A stretch of DNA of 58,000 nt from Cryptomeria japonica (taxonomy: Eukaryota > Streptophyta > Pinopsida > Cupressales > Cupressaceae), in the NCBI RefSeq assembly GCF_030272615.1, contig NC_081415.1, forward strand, positions 421,504,757-421,562,756, in the 5' to 3' direction. Positions 47,910-58,000 of this stretch are shown here, in pieces. How positions within the stretch are numbered: the stretch's first letter is position 1; each line of letters begins with the position of its first letter. The notes beneath the pieces were generated by a model. It was not told where the DNA came from. It ran no database searches and saw only the letters and a program-made list of their open reading frames with translations. The position numbers and the translations under genes were made by a program.

Positions 47910-48303
47910 TGTTAGGAATTGCATGTAGAAAAATATCAACACAGGAATGAGAAACATAGAAATAATAACAACGAAGAGACAACATTTAACGTGATTCACC
48001 CAATCTCGAGCTACATCCACCAAACAAAGAGTCCAATATTATTATCCAGTAAATCAAAACCGATTACAACCAGCAATCCCTTGCAACTCAATCCTGCAGT
48101 AAAATGCTATAAAATTATCTAAAGAAAACCCCTAACCCTTAGCCTTTTTATCAAGACTTATGTCGGTTACAAAATTAGGGTTACAACATGTCAACCAATA
48201 GAAAAATAACACCCAACACCTTTATAATATATGGGGGGAAACCACGTCGATAGAAGTAGGGAAAATTTAACCTCTGAGTCTGATTAGCCTCCATATAACA
48301 ACA
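47910..48303 (-). mobile_element. solo LTR, 394 bp
   Basis: Flanked by a perfect 5-bp TGGAA duplication. The ends are TGTTA and ACAACA (TG..CA). Read on the minus strand it starts TGTTGTTATATGGAGG, has TATTATAAAGG about 90 bases in and ends ATTCCTAACA, so minus orientation and a Ty1/copia-like origin are likely but not proven. Confidence 0.85.
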
Positions 48304-48423
48304 TGGAAGACATGTTGGATTAGGTTCTCTTTTCTGGGTTCTCTTTGGTTGGACCTGAGGCCCTTTTCTTTGTACTTTGTGTTTCTTTCTGAATAAACTT
48401 TTACCCCTTTTTCAAAACAAATT

Positions 48424-49812
48424 ATTAGATTCATGGATTATAGTGAAATTTTATGTAAGTCAAATCTTTAATTAAATTCATGGGTTCCATGTAAGCTAAA
48501 TGATACAATTTAATTTTATGAAAAATGGTCGTTTGTTTCTATGTTGGTGGTATATGATTTATTTGTTTGGTTTGTTTGTATTTATTGAGGGATTGTAACT
48601 TATGTGTGCATATGTTAATTGTGACTTCAATGTTCATAAGCAAATTGTATGTATAGATATGTAAATATTGTAATTAAATATTGCTATGCTTAGGCTATTA
48701 TTATCACAATGACATTTAAAATGTGCAATGTATGTTTAGGACATTATAGAAAATCCTAGTTGTTCTATCCAAATTATGTCGAATTTATTTGGTCAAATGT
48801 GACCAAGACTCTCTTGTTATCTATGTGGTGTTGATAGTTGTCGCTTTTATTTATTTAAATTTTATTTAAGTGTTGTGATGTGGTAAACAATTAAGTGATT
48901 TAAATGATTTTAATCGGTGAAACTTGGATTAGGATTTTGGCTAAATTTTAAGTTTATAAATGTTTATTTCAATTTTTAGGGTCACTTTTGGCCCCCTAGA
49001 TCCAGTTTCCTAGGCTAGGGTACTTGAGAATGTCCTTTTAGAGTGTTTTTGGGGAGATTTTGTGTACCATGTAGGATTTGGGGAAAAATTGCATTTTTGG
49101 GCATGATGAACCCAAGTAGAATCAGATTGGTGGGTTTGGTCATTTATTGTGTTGTAATAGTGTTAGAGTGTACATGTTGGAGAGTTTCCATTTGGCTTCA
49201 TCCTATTTGAAGCTTGATACTTTGGAGGTGAAATAAGGGAGCTTCTTCCACCATTGCTATAACTTAGAGTTGAGAGGTTATCTCCCACACTCATTATTTT
49301 TATTTTGTGAAATGATGCATTTTAACGAGATTGAAATTGTATTTTATATTTGAGTTCATATTTTATGATGGGATTTCAAAAAAAAATATTACATTTTGTC
49401 TCTCCTTAAAGTAAATTTGTGACATTGGAATTTTATGCTTTTATTTTGGAAATATGGATTTGTTGAAATTTGTGAAGCGGTGTAACAATTTATTTTTCTT
49501 TAAAGCTTTTTTAGGTGTTGCATACACTAAAAATTGGTCTAGAAAATCGAATTAATTAAATACAAAAATATTTAATTAATGACCTTTATTCTTCTACTAT
49601 ATAAATGAATTAAATAATTTGTTTATATGGTTCTTTTTCTTAATTCATCCCAACAAAATCAATTTCTTCTATTTCTTAATTAAATAAATGAATTTAGTTA
49701 ATGAGTTTATTTAATTATTCCCTCCCCATTAAATTTAAATTTTAAATTCAAATTTAAGCACATGTGTCCTAACTCCTAACCACTCCCTAACCTAACCTTC
49801 TTCTAACCAACC
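48424..49812. other. AT-rich spacer
   Basis: No coding frame or terminal repeats recognised. A short run of pyrimidine-rich CTAACC words lies at 49765-49810, just before the chromovirus LTR. Confidence 0.5.
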
Positions 49813-50584
49813 TGAAGCAGTCATCGGCGAGGAGGGACCTCAAGGAGATCAGTCCCAACCGACCAGCAAGAGTAAACACAACGAAAACCCACATATGTGA
49901 TGGAGGCAATGCAAAACAGATAGTTTTTATTGCATTAAAGTTAATTACATCCAATCGGTAACAACCGGGTTACAACATACCGACACACAAGCCTGGTAGA
50001 ATAGGTCACACCGGGACCTTGAAACGAAAGATCTATCTTCTAGGAACAGTCTATCTGATACTTCTTAGTTATTTGATTCTTTACATTCTAAAGCATGATT
50101 ACAAATATATATATCGATCCAAAGGATCCGGTCCGCCCAAAAAGGATCAAAACCGAAAGAACAAGACCTAACGTGCAAAATGAACAAGGTCGGCCTCTGC
50201 CAAGAGATTCCTCCAAAAACTCCAAAGGGTGAAACATAGAAGGTCGGCCACACACCAAGAAACATCGAGATCAACATCTAAGGCTTCACAAGCTTCGGAA
50301 TGGGTTCCAGTAGATCACCAGAATAGGTCTCAGGCAATCGATAACAAGAAATTGTCATTGAAACCAGTAGCGATATCTTGCCGGAAAGTGATCCAAAAGA
50401 GATGTGGTTTAGAAACAAGAAAGATGATCATGTCTTCAAGTAGAATCCAACTTCACAGGATCCGATGAGCCAAAATTGGGACACATAGAAAGGAAAACTA
50501 AAATTGCAAACATAAAACAAAATAGAAAAGAAAATGTTTTTGGTTGATGCAAGATTGTTGTGAACCGAGGATGCTCCTACATCA
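49813..50584 (-). repeat. 3' LTR of chromovirus
   Basis: Minus strand TGATGTAGG to TGACTGCTTCA. It has only about six TA steps where the 5' LTR has a long AT run. No good polypurine tract abuts it; the nearest purine run is about 40 bases away. Confidence 0.9.
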
Positions 50585-50589
50585 GACAT

Positions 50590-52230
50590 TTGAGGTTAAT
50601 GAAAAAGTAAGCCTCTCACTTTTCTAGGGTCAAAGGGAAACCAAGACGATCTACCTCTACCTGAGAAATCCAAGATGAATATTCAACTAGTCTTCTCTTC
50701 CACTGCACAAGATATTCTTTGTACTGGCTGTTCTGGGTACTACACCCAATCCTACTATCCAAAATCTCTTCAATCTGATCTAGTTCCTTTTGGGGCAATT
50801 GCTTCTCCAATTCTGCAACATTGTTCTCACTGAATTTAGGTTCATGGTACTCATGAAGATCTGCAATGTTGAATATAGGTGAAATACTTAGACTATCTGG
50901 TAGCCCTACTTCATATGCATTTTCAGAACTGAACTTTCTCAAAATCTTACAGGCTCCAAACTTATTCATCTGCAACTTACTATAAGTTCCAACCGGGAAT
51001 CTCTCTTTTCTCAAATATACCATCACTTCATCGCCAAATTCAAATTCCTTATGTCTCCTCTTCTCATCTGCCTTCTACTTATATTTGCTATTCATGTCTC
51101 CAAATGTTGTCTAACCTGAATATGCAATGTTGTCATGTGATCTGCAAATTCTTCTGCTTCTAAACTCTTCCAGTCTTCACTGCTAATGTCTCTCAATTCT
51201 GCTATTCCTCTAGGGTGCACTCTGGTAACAATCTCCAAAGGTGTCTTTTCAGTACTTCTATTCACTGAATTGTTATAGGCAAATTCTACTTGTGCAAGGA
51301 TCAAATCCCAACTTCTGGTTTTATCTCCTACTAAACATCTCAACATGTTTCCCAAACTCTGGTTAACTACTTATGTCTGTCCAAGAGTCTGTGGATGAAA
51401 AGTAGAACTGAACTTCAAATTTGTCTTCATCATCTTCCAAAGTGTTCTCCAAAAATAGCCAACAAACTTAGTGTCTCTGACTGAAGCTATTCTCTTAGGT
51501 AATCCATGCAATCTTACCAATTCCTTGAAAAATAGGTCTGCTACATGCAATGCATCTGATGTCTTCTTACAAGGTATGAAATGAGCCATCTTTGAAAATC
51601 TATCCACTACCACAAATATAGAATCATTCCCTCTTGGTGTCTTAGGTAATCCAAGTACAAAATCCATGCTTATATCCTCCCAAGGTCTTACCAGTACTGT
51701 CAAAGTTTTATACAATCCCACATTCTGACTACTACCTTTGGCAACTTGACAAAATCTACAACTCTTGACATATCTCTTAACATCCTTATGAATCTGGGGC
51801 CAAAAGTACTACTCACTCACCAATGCAACTGTTTTATCAATCCTAAAATGTCCAGCTAAACCTCCACTATGTTTCTCTTTGATTAGGTTCTCTCTAATGG
51901 AACTCTTAGGTATGCATAGTTGAACTCCCTTGAATAACATCCCATGTTGAATGAAATAATCGAACCGTTTGCTTCTATCAACAATAACCGGTTCTCTACA
52001 TATGCTTTCCAAGGTTCTACAAAATTTGGGTCTTCATCATACAAGGTCTTCAAATCTTCAAAACCTAATATTGTCACTCTCATCTCTGTCATCAAATTCC
52101 TTCTCCTACTCAATGCATCAACAACTTTGTTATATTTCCCACTTCTATGCTTCAACAAAAAGGTGTAACTCTACAATAATTCTACCCATCTCATATGACT
52201 CTGATTCAACTTACTCTGATTGTTCAAATA
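50590..52230 (-). pseudogene. integrase and chromodomain-like C-terminus
   Basis: The HHCC zinc-binding region (HSGGLAGHF at about 51870, CRFCQ at about 51750) precedes the DDE core: [11 protein letters not shown] (51670) holds the first Asp, VRDTKF (51480) the second. The third position is interrupted: GQT-stop-VVNQ at 51371-51373 has TAA where Glu is expected. The GPY-like region and a C-terminal module with ILDSRIGCS, YLVQWKRRL and SSWISQVEVDRL (about 50780-50650) fit a chromodomain, which in this clade can target insertion to heterochromatin. Another stop lies near 51810. Confidence 0.85.
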
Positions 52231-53240
52231 CTACAAAGCTTGATGATTTGTATACAACACAAACTCCTTAGGCAACAAGTAATGTATCCATTTCTTCAAG
52301 GCTTGAACAATGGCATAAAATTCCTGATCATAAACTGAATATCTCTTTCGAGCATCATTCAATTTCTCACTGAAATATGCTATTGCTCTCCCTTCTTGAC
52401 TCAAAACTACTCCTATTGATGTTCCACTTGCATCATAATCCACTTGAAATAACTTATTGAAATCCGGTAAAGCCAACACAAGCTGCTCAATCACTTTTTG
52501 TTTCAACAATTCAAAACTTTTGTTTGCTTCGATGGTCCACTTGAATTCCTTCCAATCTCGTCTCATGGTCTCAGTCATAGGGTTACAAACTGAACTAAAA
52601 ATTTCTGATAAACTTCCGGTAAAAACTAGCCAATCCATGAAATGATCTTACCTCTCCAATGCTTTCTAGTGTAGGCCACTCAACAATGGATTTCACTTTC
52701 TCATGGTCTATCTTCAAACCATCCTTAGATATCACAAAGCCCGAATAGACTAACTCATCCTTCATGAAAGTGCACTTCTTGTTATTGGTCAGCAACTTCT
52801 CTTCTCTCAACCTCTGCAAAACTTGTTTTAACTGCAACAAATGTTCCTCTTTTGTTCTACTGAAAATCAGAATGTCATCCAAATACACGATAACAAACTT
52901 ACCCAAGAATTTCTTCAATACCTCATCCATCAGCCTCATGAAAGTACTTGGTGCATTAGTCAATCCAAAACGCATCACCAACCATTCATATAGTCCTTCA
53001 TTTGTCTTAAATGTTGTCTTCCACTCATCACCTTCTCTAATTTTGATATGATGATATCCACTCTTCAAATCTATCTTTGTTAACTATTTTTCTCCACTCA
53101 AGCAGTCCATTATGTCATCCATCCTAGGCAAAGGAAACCGGTATTTCATTGTGATCTTGTTTATTTCTGTTGAATCGATACACATCCTCCATTTCCATTC
53201 TCCTTAGGTGTTAATACTGTTGGTAGTACACAAGGGCTCA
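52231..53240 (-). pseudogene. reverse transcriptase and RNase H
   Basis: After a frameshift near 53195 the RT continues as [12 protein letters not shown], then a TAG (about 53085), then [27 protein letters not shown], the catalytic YLDDILIF (about 52870), and RKFIRNF. RNase H has the Ty3-type VDYDASGTSIG, AIAYFSEKL and YDQEFYAIVQALKKW. The polymerase catalytic Asp pair and the RNase H Asp and Glu are retained. Confidence 0.9.
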
Positions 53241-54090
53241 GACTTTCCCTAATCAAACTTTTCTCCAATAGCTCCTGCACTTGTCTATTTAGTTCTTCAT
53301 TCTCTACCAGTGTCAACCGGTGTGTAGCTTTGTTAGGCAAACTAGCTACGGGAACCAAGTCCATGCAATGACTAATACTTCTAAAAGGTGGCAATCCATC
53401 AGGTACATTATCTGAAATGATGTCCTCATACTCTGTCAGCAAATATCTTATCTCTATTAGGTATTCTCCTTCTAGTTTTGGTCTCTCAGTCTTCCTAGGA
53501 ATTAAGGCAAAACACACATTCTCATGTCTCAGTCCATCCATGAACTTCCTTCCATCTACTAAACAGATTCTGGTATTTGTATAGACTTCATTCTTCAAAG
53601 GTTCCTCCAAAGGCAACAAGGTTTGCTTCATCCCATTGGCCACAATAGTGTATGTATTCTTGCTCCCATCATGTATTGCCTGTCTATCAAACTGCCAAGG
53701 TCTTCCCAACAAAAGATGACAAATATCCATAGGCATAATATCACACAAAACTTCATTGTGATAATTCCCAATTTTCAATTTTACTAAACATTGTTCACTT
53801 GCTAACAACTTATGTTCATCCTCAATCCATGCTATCTGATAATGCTTAAGGTGTTTCAATCTCTCCAATTTCAACTTATTCACCATCTCTTCTGAAACAA
53901 GATTATCTGAACTACCACTATCAATAACAACTTTACAACACTTACCAGATACCTTACATCTGGTCTTGAACAGGTTCTTCCTCTGCAAGGGTTCTTCATC
54001 TCCTCTGGTATAACACAAAGCTCTTCTCATCATCAATAGTTCTCCATCTTCCAGTTTATTTTCTGATCTGGTGGGGTTCTCTTCCACCAT
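53161..54090 (-). pseudogene. aspartic protease and RT N-terminus
   Basis: A 309-codon open frame. VVIDSGSSDNLVSEEMV (about 53930) is the protease active site (DSG), followed by HLLLGRPWQFDRQ, the second half of the protease fold. The linker leads to the RT start LVENEELNRQVQELLEKSLI and [11 protein letters not shown], where the frame is lost by a one-base shift. The protease would process the polyprotein. Confidence 0.9.
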
Positions 54091-54094
54091 TGTT

Positions 54095-55149
54095 GCTCTT
54101 TTGATAGCCTCTATCTTCTTACATTCAAATGCATGGTGTCCTTCTCCTCCACATTTAAAGAAGGTTCCTCTTAATGTCCTTTTATCTTGTCTTCCAAAGT
54201 TCTCATTTTAGTAATCATTTGGTTCTCTCCTTTGGTAGAAATTTTTATCATCCTTCGGGTATAAATTACCTTCCTTTCTCAATTCCCTATCCTTCTTCTG
54301 ATCTGTACCGGTTCCTCTTCCTCTGATATATCCTCTTCGTCCTTGAAATCTTCCTCTTGTAAACCTTCCACCTCTACCTCTCTGTCTTTGCTCCTGTCTT
54401 TTGTTCAATTTCTCTTCATCCTTTATTGCATATTGGTAAACCTCTTCAACACTCTCCAATTTGATCATATTGAGTTCATCTTGTATAGACATCTGCAATC
54501 CGTTCAAATATCTTGCAATTTGTTCAACTTCATCATCAACATGTTTGGATCTGATGTTCAACTTGTAAAATGCTTCGGTGTACTCCTTCACACTAGATTC
54601 CTTCTACCTCAGATTCTGCAACTTCCAAAACAAATCTACTTGATAATTTATCAAGACAAACTTTGATTCTAACTTAGAAATCATCCTATCCCATGTCTTA
54701 ATCTTTTCTTTACCTCTTCTTTGTCTATCAAATTTCAAGTGCTCCCACGAAAGAGATGCATGACCTTTCAACTAGGTACAGACATATTTCACCTTCCTCT
54801 CTTCTGCAGTGTTTTCAAAATCAAAATACTTCTCCATCTCTGAGATCCAATCCTTCAATTCATCTAAATCTAACTTCCCATCATATTTCAGTGGGGTAAA
54901 ATGAGGTTTAGTGTTCACCATACTCAAAACCCTTAAAAACCTTTCCTTCTTCGGATCAACTGCCTGTAGGTTCACTTGTTATGTCTGGGCTTCTTCTCCT
55001 TCATCTTCGCTCACATCCTCAATATGTCGGCCTCTTCTCTGGGTTGTCTCCACGACTTCTAACTGGGCTTCTATTCCTCGCAACATCTCCATCACAGCAG
55101 GGTTTGCATTCCCACGGGCTCCACCATTCCTAGTTCCTCTTCGCGCCAT
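54095..55149 (-). pseudogene. gag with CCHC-type knuckle
   Basis: The ATG at 55149 gives MARRGTRNGGARGNANPAV. A TAA at 54979-54981 follows, then the capsid-like part PLKYDGKLDLDELKDWI and EKYFDFENTAEERKVKYVC, a stop, VKEYTEAFYKLNIRS, an Arg/Gly-rich stretch (GRGGRFTRGRFQGRRGYIRG) and a knuckle F-F-K-C-G-G-E-G-H-H-A-F-E-C with the first Cys changed to Phe (about 54160-54120). Gag would assemble the particle and bind RNA. Confidence 0.85.
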
Positions 55150-55244
55150 TGATCCACACCAGTCCTCTGCAATTGCAGGTCGGATCCAAAATCCTCCACC
55201 CTACAACAAAAATTCAGGATGTGCAACGTCCAGAATGAAACTTC

Positions 55245-55256
55245 GCTCTGATACCA
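55245..55256 (-). promoter_or_regulatory. primer binding site, initiator tRNA-Met
   Basis: Minus strand TGGTATCAGAGC, two bases after the 5' LTR end, the standard site for plant Ty3 and copia elements. Confidence 0.95.
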
Positions 55257-55258
55257 CT

Positions 55259-55550
55259 TGAAGCAGTCACTAGTGAGGAGGGACATCAAGAAGATCAATC
55301 CCAACCGGTCAGCAAGAGTAAACACAATGGAAACACACAGATATGATGGAGGCAATGCAAAACAGATAGTTTTTATTGCATGAAATTTAATTACATCCAA
55401 CTGGTAACAATCGGGTTACAACATACCGACACACAGGCCTAGTAGAATAGGTCACACCGGGACCTTGAAATGAAAGAGCTATCTTTTAGGCACAGTCTAT
55501 CCATCTGATACTTCTCAGTTCTCGAATTCCTTACATTCTAAAGATTGATT

Positions 55551-55604
<54 letters not shown>

Positions 55605-56072
55605 ATCCAAAGGATGTGGTCGGCCCAAAAAGGATCAAAACCTAGAGAACAAGACCTAACGTACAAAATGAACAAGGTCGGCCTCCACCAAGAGATTCCT
55701 TCAAAAAATCCAAAGGGTGAAATGTAGAAGGTTGGCCATACATGAATAAACATCGAGATCAATGTCCAAGGCTCTGCAAGCTTCAGAATGGGCTCTGGTA
55801 GATCACCATAATAGGTCTCAGGCAACCGGTAACAAGAAACTGTCATGAAAACCGATAGCGATATCTTGTCGGAAAGTGATCCAAAAGAGATGCAGTTTGG
55901 AAGAATTAAAGATGATAAAATATTCAAGTAGAATCCAACTCCACAGGATCCGGTGAGCGAAAATTGGGAAACATAGAAAGGAGAACTGAAATTGTAAACA
56001 AAAAACAAAACAGAAAAGAAAATGTGTTTGGCTGATGAAAGATTGTTGTGAACCGGGGATGCTATTGCATCA
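55259..56072 (-). repeat. 5' LTR of chromovirus
   Basis: Matches the 3' LTR throughout. The about 42-bp length difference comes mostly from the AT microsatellite at 55554-55602. The long minus-strand open frame through it is LTR sequence, not a gene. Confidence 0.9.
55554..55602. repeat. (AT)n microsatellite within LTR
   Basis: About 24 AT units; the other LTR has about six, so it expanded after insertion. Confidence 0.95.
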
Positions 56073-56503
56073 GATTTACGGTTGGTGGAGATGAAGTATG
56101 ATTGGTTTGGAATTCTATATGAAAGCACAGACCCCAAACTATCATCAACTCACTCATGCAATCAAGTCGGTGAAGGAGTTTCGATCAATCCCTATTTTTA
56201 AGGCCTGGAAAGGGGCAATTGGGCCTAGTTAACCGATAAGGGTTATATATGTTAGAGACAAAACCCACCTCCGGTTTTGAGATATTGTATGTAAACCCCA
56301 AAAGGGTGTCTGGAAAGTAAAAGAGTTCATATGGTTGTTCAGGAATTTTAACCGGTGAATGCATAATACCTCGCTGACAGGGCTACTAGAACCGGTTAGG
56401 CTTAAAAGTGTAGTTTGTTTATAAAAAACCAAACCAATAAAGTGTCAAAGTTGTTGAGTATGGAATAGGGTTGGGAATACTTCCAAAATCATCCATCCTA
56501 ATG
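56073..56503. other. unassigned spacer
   Basis: Non-coding; several ACCGGT/AACCGG words. It may belong to the flank of the chromovirus or to the next element. Confidence 0.4.
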
Positions 56504-56739
56504 TGTGTAATGTGGGGAATGAATATCTTGTGGTAGAGGGGTTGAACTCTCCGGTTGACTGTGAAAGGGAGTGGGAAAACAAGGGCTCTGAAGCAAGAAA
56601 ATGGAACTCACAAAACAACAAGTGTTTATCCTAGCCTAAGGACCTTCAAAAGGTCAGCCCTAGTCTAACCATAGGTTAACTAATCCTATCCTCTCCAACC
56701 TCTTATCCTAACTATCTTTGGAGTGTCCACCCTCTCTTG

Positions 56740-56769
56740 GAGACATGTGGCACTTATGCCACATGTCTC
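56740..56769. repeat. 13-bp inverted repeat with CACATG core in U3
   Basis: GAGACATGTGGCA, a four-base loop, then its exact complement; about 190 bases upstream of the TATA box. Confidence 0.85.
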
Positions 56770-56955
56770 TTATCTCCATGCCACTTGCCCCTTTGTTGGC
56801 ATATGGTTGGAGATTCTTTGCCACTTGTCTCCTTAGGAATGACAAGTGTCCATTTCCTCAACCTCCTTCCAATTTCTTCAATCTTGACCATTGATTTATC
56901 CAAACTGAATTTGCACCATTGATTCTTGCCACCTCACCTCTGGTCATGGAAATCC

Positions 56956-56963
56956 TATAAATA
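56956..56963 (+). promoter_or_regulatory. TATA box of the LTR
   Basis: TATAAATA followed by a pyrimidine tract; transcription would start near 56990 and run toward the primer site. Confidence 0.6.
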
Positions 56964-57356
56964 CCCCCTCTTTTGGCTATGAGAGGAACCTTAGCATCAT
57001 TATCAACATTTTGTCAATATTATATTATCATTTTCAGCAATCATAGCATTAGAGTAGCATAGTATCATTGTAATAATGGATTTCATGATAGCTTAATCAT
57101 CATAATGTAGATTTGCATAGAAATAGATTAGCTTTTGCATCTTAGGTTACATATCAATTCTCATTTCTTGGGTTGTCACTTTGTCAAGGATCATGCATCT
57201 GAGAGCCACCAAATGAACCGACAAAGTCCTTAAGATTAGGGAATGATGAGACGACATTGAGGAGTGTTTTAATTGTTTCCTTTCATTTTCCTCAATTTAA
57301 TGTTTCATTGAGTATGTGTGATTTAAATGCTTTTAAAGGATTAATCACAATAATTT

Positions 57357-57374
57357 TGGCGCCCACCATGGGGC
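57357..57374 (+). promoter_or_regulatory. primer binding site of the right-hand LTR element
   Basis: TGGCGCCCACCATGGGGC. I associate TGGCGCC-CACC-TGGGGC with Tat/Ogre-like Ty3 elements from memory; the priming tRNA was not determined. Confidence 0.7.
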
Positions 57375-57429
57375 CGAGCCCCAAAGTTTTTAACAAATTT
57401 GCTTGCAGGAATTTTTCTTAGTAGGTTCT

Positions 57430-57790
57430 CATGGATTTGCGAAATAGCATTTTTGACACACAGATTAGCTCTCCTGGAAAACAGAATGGCGTTCTTGGTC
57501 ACCGTTTCAGCATTCTCGTCAACCAAAACAAAGGATTTGGCTCTTGACTCTCTTTTTCTCTGTTTTGGCTCTCTGGTTTCTGAAATAGGTCTTTCGATTT
57601 ATGAAATAGTGTTTCTGGTTGATTAGATAGTATTTTTGGTTAATGAAATAACATTTATGGTTTATTAAATAATATTTTTGGTTAATGAAACAATGTTTTT
57701 GGTTTATGAAATAGCATTTCTGGCTTTTGAAATAGTGAACTTTTGGCTAACAGGGTAGCATTTCTGGTTTCTAGAATAGTGTTTTAGGCA
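57430..57790 (+). repeat. 21-bp tandem array in the leader
   Basis: Diverged 21-base units of the type TTTTGGTTAATGAAATAACAT, clearest from 57568 to 57785 and traceable back to about 57430. Because 21 is a multiple of three, one plus frame keeps a heptad such as FLVNEIT for several units at a time, with stops. It lies between the primer site and the window end, where gag is expected further on. Confidence 0.8.
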
Positions 57791-58000
57791 GTTCATTTAG
57801 TAATTTAATGTTCTGTTCTACACTTTTTTGTTCTGTTTTTAGATTGTTATTCTGCAGAAACTGAGTTGCTATTTTCTGTTTTGCAGGTACCTTATCCGCT
57901 GCCTAAGACTAGAGTTAAAAATAAAAAACCTTCGCCACCAAAGACTAAAATTGCAAACTACTAACATTTTTGTGTAGTTGTGAGATATTGTATTACTTGT

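Larger units (their letters stand above)
43646..48323 (+). pseudogene. LINE C ORF2, with solo LTR in its last codons
   Basis: MIVLSWNVMHMNNIP starts at 43646. The endonuclease boxes are QETKL (43750, Glu retained), NVYAPT, GDFNAV (44057), ERLDRF and GSDH. RT shows RPDGFPIEFFQ, IKLDMEKYYDRVKW (45408) and, in place of the catalytic FADD, HFVDNIAL (45730), with the second Asp changed to Asn. The zf-RVT region is near 46970. RNase H (47445-47820) has MDGSSRGNPG and MEALSL, but lacks the third Asp (YESES). After removing 47910-48303 and one target copy the frame reads LGRLIMEDMLD and stops at TAG 48321-48323. An earlier TGA lies at 47819. Confidence 0.8.
41877..48423 (+). mobile_element. LINE C, near full length but decayed
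   Basis: GT-rich 5' UTR (41877-42217), ORF1 (42218-43649), ORF2 (43646-48323, containing a solo LTR) and a T-rich 3' UTR to about 48420. It differs clearly from LINEs A, B and D in sequence. It has many more stops than LINE B, so it is probably older. Confidence 0.8.
49813..56072 (-). mobile_element. Ty3/gypsy chromovirus with both LTRs
   Basis: Direct LTRs of 772 and 814 bp flank, on the minus strand, primer site, gag with knuckle, protease, RT, RNase H, integrase and a chromodomain-like tail, the order of Ty3 chromoviruses. Element length is 6.26 kb. Stops and a frameshift break the polyprotein. The outer flanks CAACC (49808-49812) and GATTT (56073-56077) do not match, so the element is rearranged or its target duplication is lost. 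Confidence 0.95.
56504..57349 (+). mobile_element. 5' LTR of a second LTR retrotransposon (left end inferred)
   Basis: The right end is well placed by the primer site seven bases downstream. The left end at 56504 is inferred from terminal similarity (TGTGTAAT against ATTAATCACA). A TATA box TATAAATA is at 56956-56963. Upstream of it is a perfect inverted repeat, 56740-56769, and several CCAC(A/T)TGTC words, which may be U3 control sites. Confidence 0.5.

Noticed and set aside
55538-56137. 199-codon minus-strand frame
   Set aside because: Lies almost wholly in the chromovirus 5' LTR and runs through its AT microsatellite.

Overview
The window reads as plant nuclear DNA from a repeat-packed, probably large genome. 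I found no intact host gene, rRNA, tRNA or CRISPR. The plant assignment rests on L1-type LINEs with a DUF4283-like/CCHC ORF1, a zf-RVT finger and a C-terminal plant-type RNase H, on a Ty3 chromovirus primed by initiator tRNA-Met, and on degenerate arrays built on the plant telomere-like word CCCTAA. A gymnosperm or similar TE-rich seed plant is my guess, not a demonstration.

Layout. 1-4.5 kb: polypurine tract and a probable long LTR, containing a duplicated 386-bp GC-island unit and AT microsatellites. 4.7-6.85 kb: head-to-head telomere-like degenerate satellite. 6.97-7.13 kb: a 60-bp-arm foldback. 7.4-8.05 kb: ORF1-only LINE derivative. 9.8-19.4 kb: one minus-strand ORF1-only LINE derivative, split by a 3.97-kb non-autonomous LTR element (10217-14186) and by a 5'-truncated plus-strand LINE (LINE A, 14.55-18.28 kb). 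LINE A carries an extra ORF after its RNase H. 19.4-22.6 kb: second copy of that extra ORF on the minus strand, broken by a solo LTR (21083-22274). 22.7-25.8 kb: gag-only LTR element containing a 993-bp TIR transposon. 25.8-31.0 kb: minus-strand LINE D, its RNase H split by an ORF1-only insertion with a target duplication. 31.6-32.3 kb: GA-rich minisatellite. 32.7-39.5 kb: near full-length LINE B. 39.6-41.1 kb: TATA box, unknown ORF and poly(A). 41.9-48.4 kb: LINE C with a solo LTR in its last codons. 49.8-56.1 kb: Ty3/gypsy chromovirus (minus) with both LTRs. 56.5-58 kb: 5' LTR, primer site and 21-bp repeat leader of another LTR element.

Every coding remnant carries stops or frameshifts, so no element here looks autonomous. 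The most interesting material is in the LINEs: an uncharacterised ORF downstream of RNase H in two copies, ORF1-only derivatives that appear to have transposed as units, an ATGA stop/start overlap between ORF1 and ORF2 in two different LINEs, and a recurrent hairpin near LINE 3' ends. All calls come from reading the sequence; no similarity search was run.
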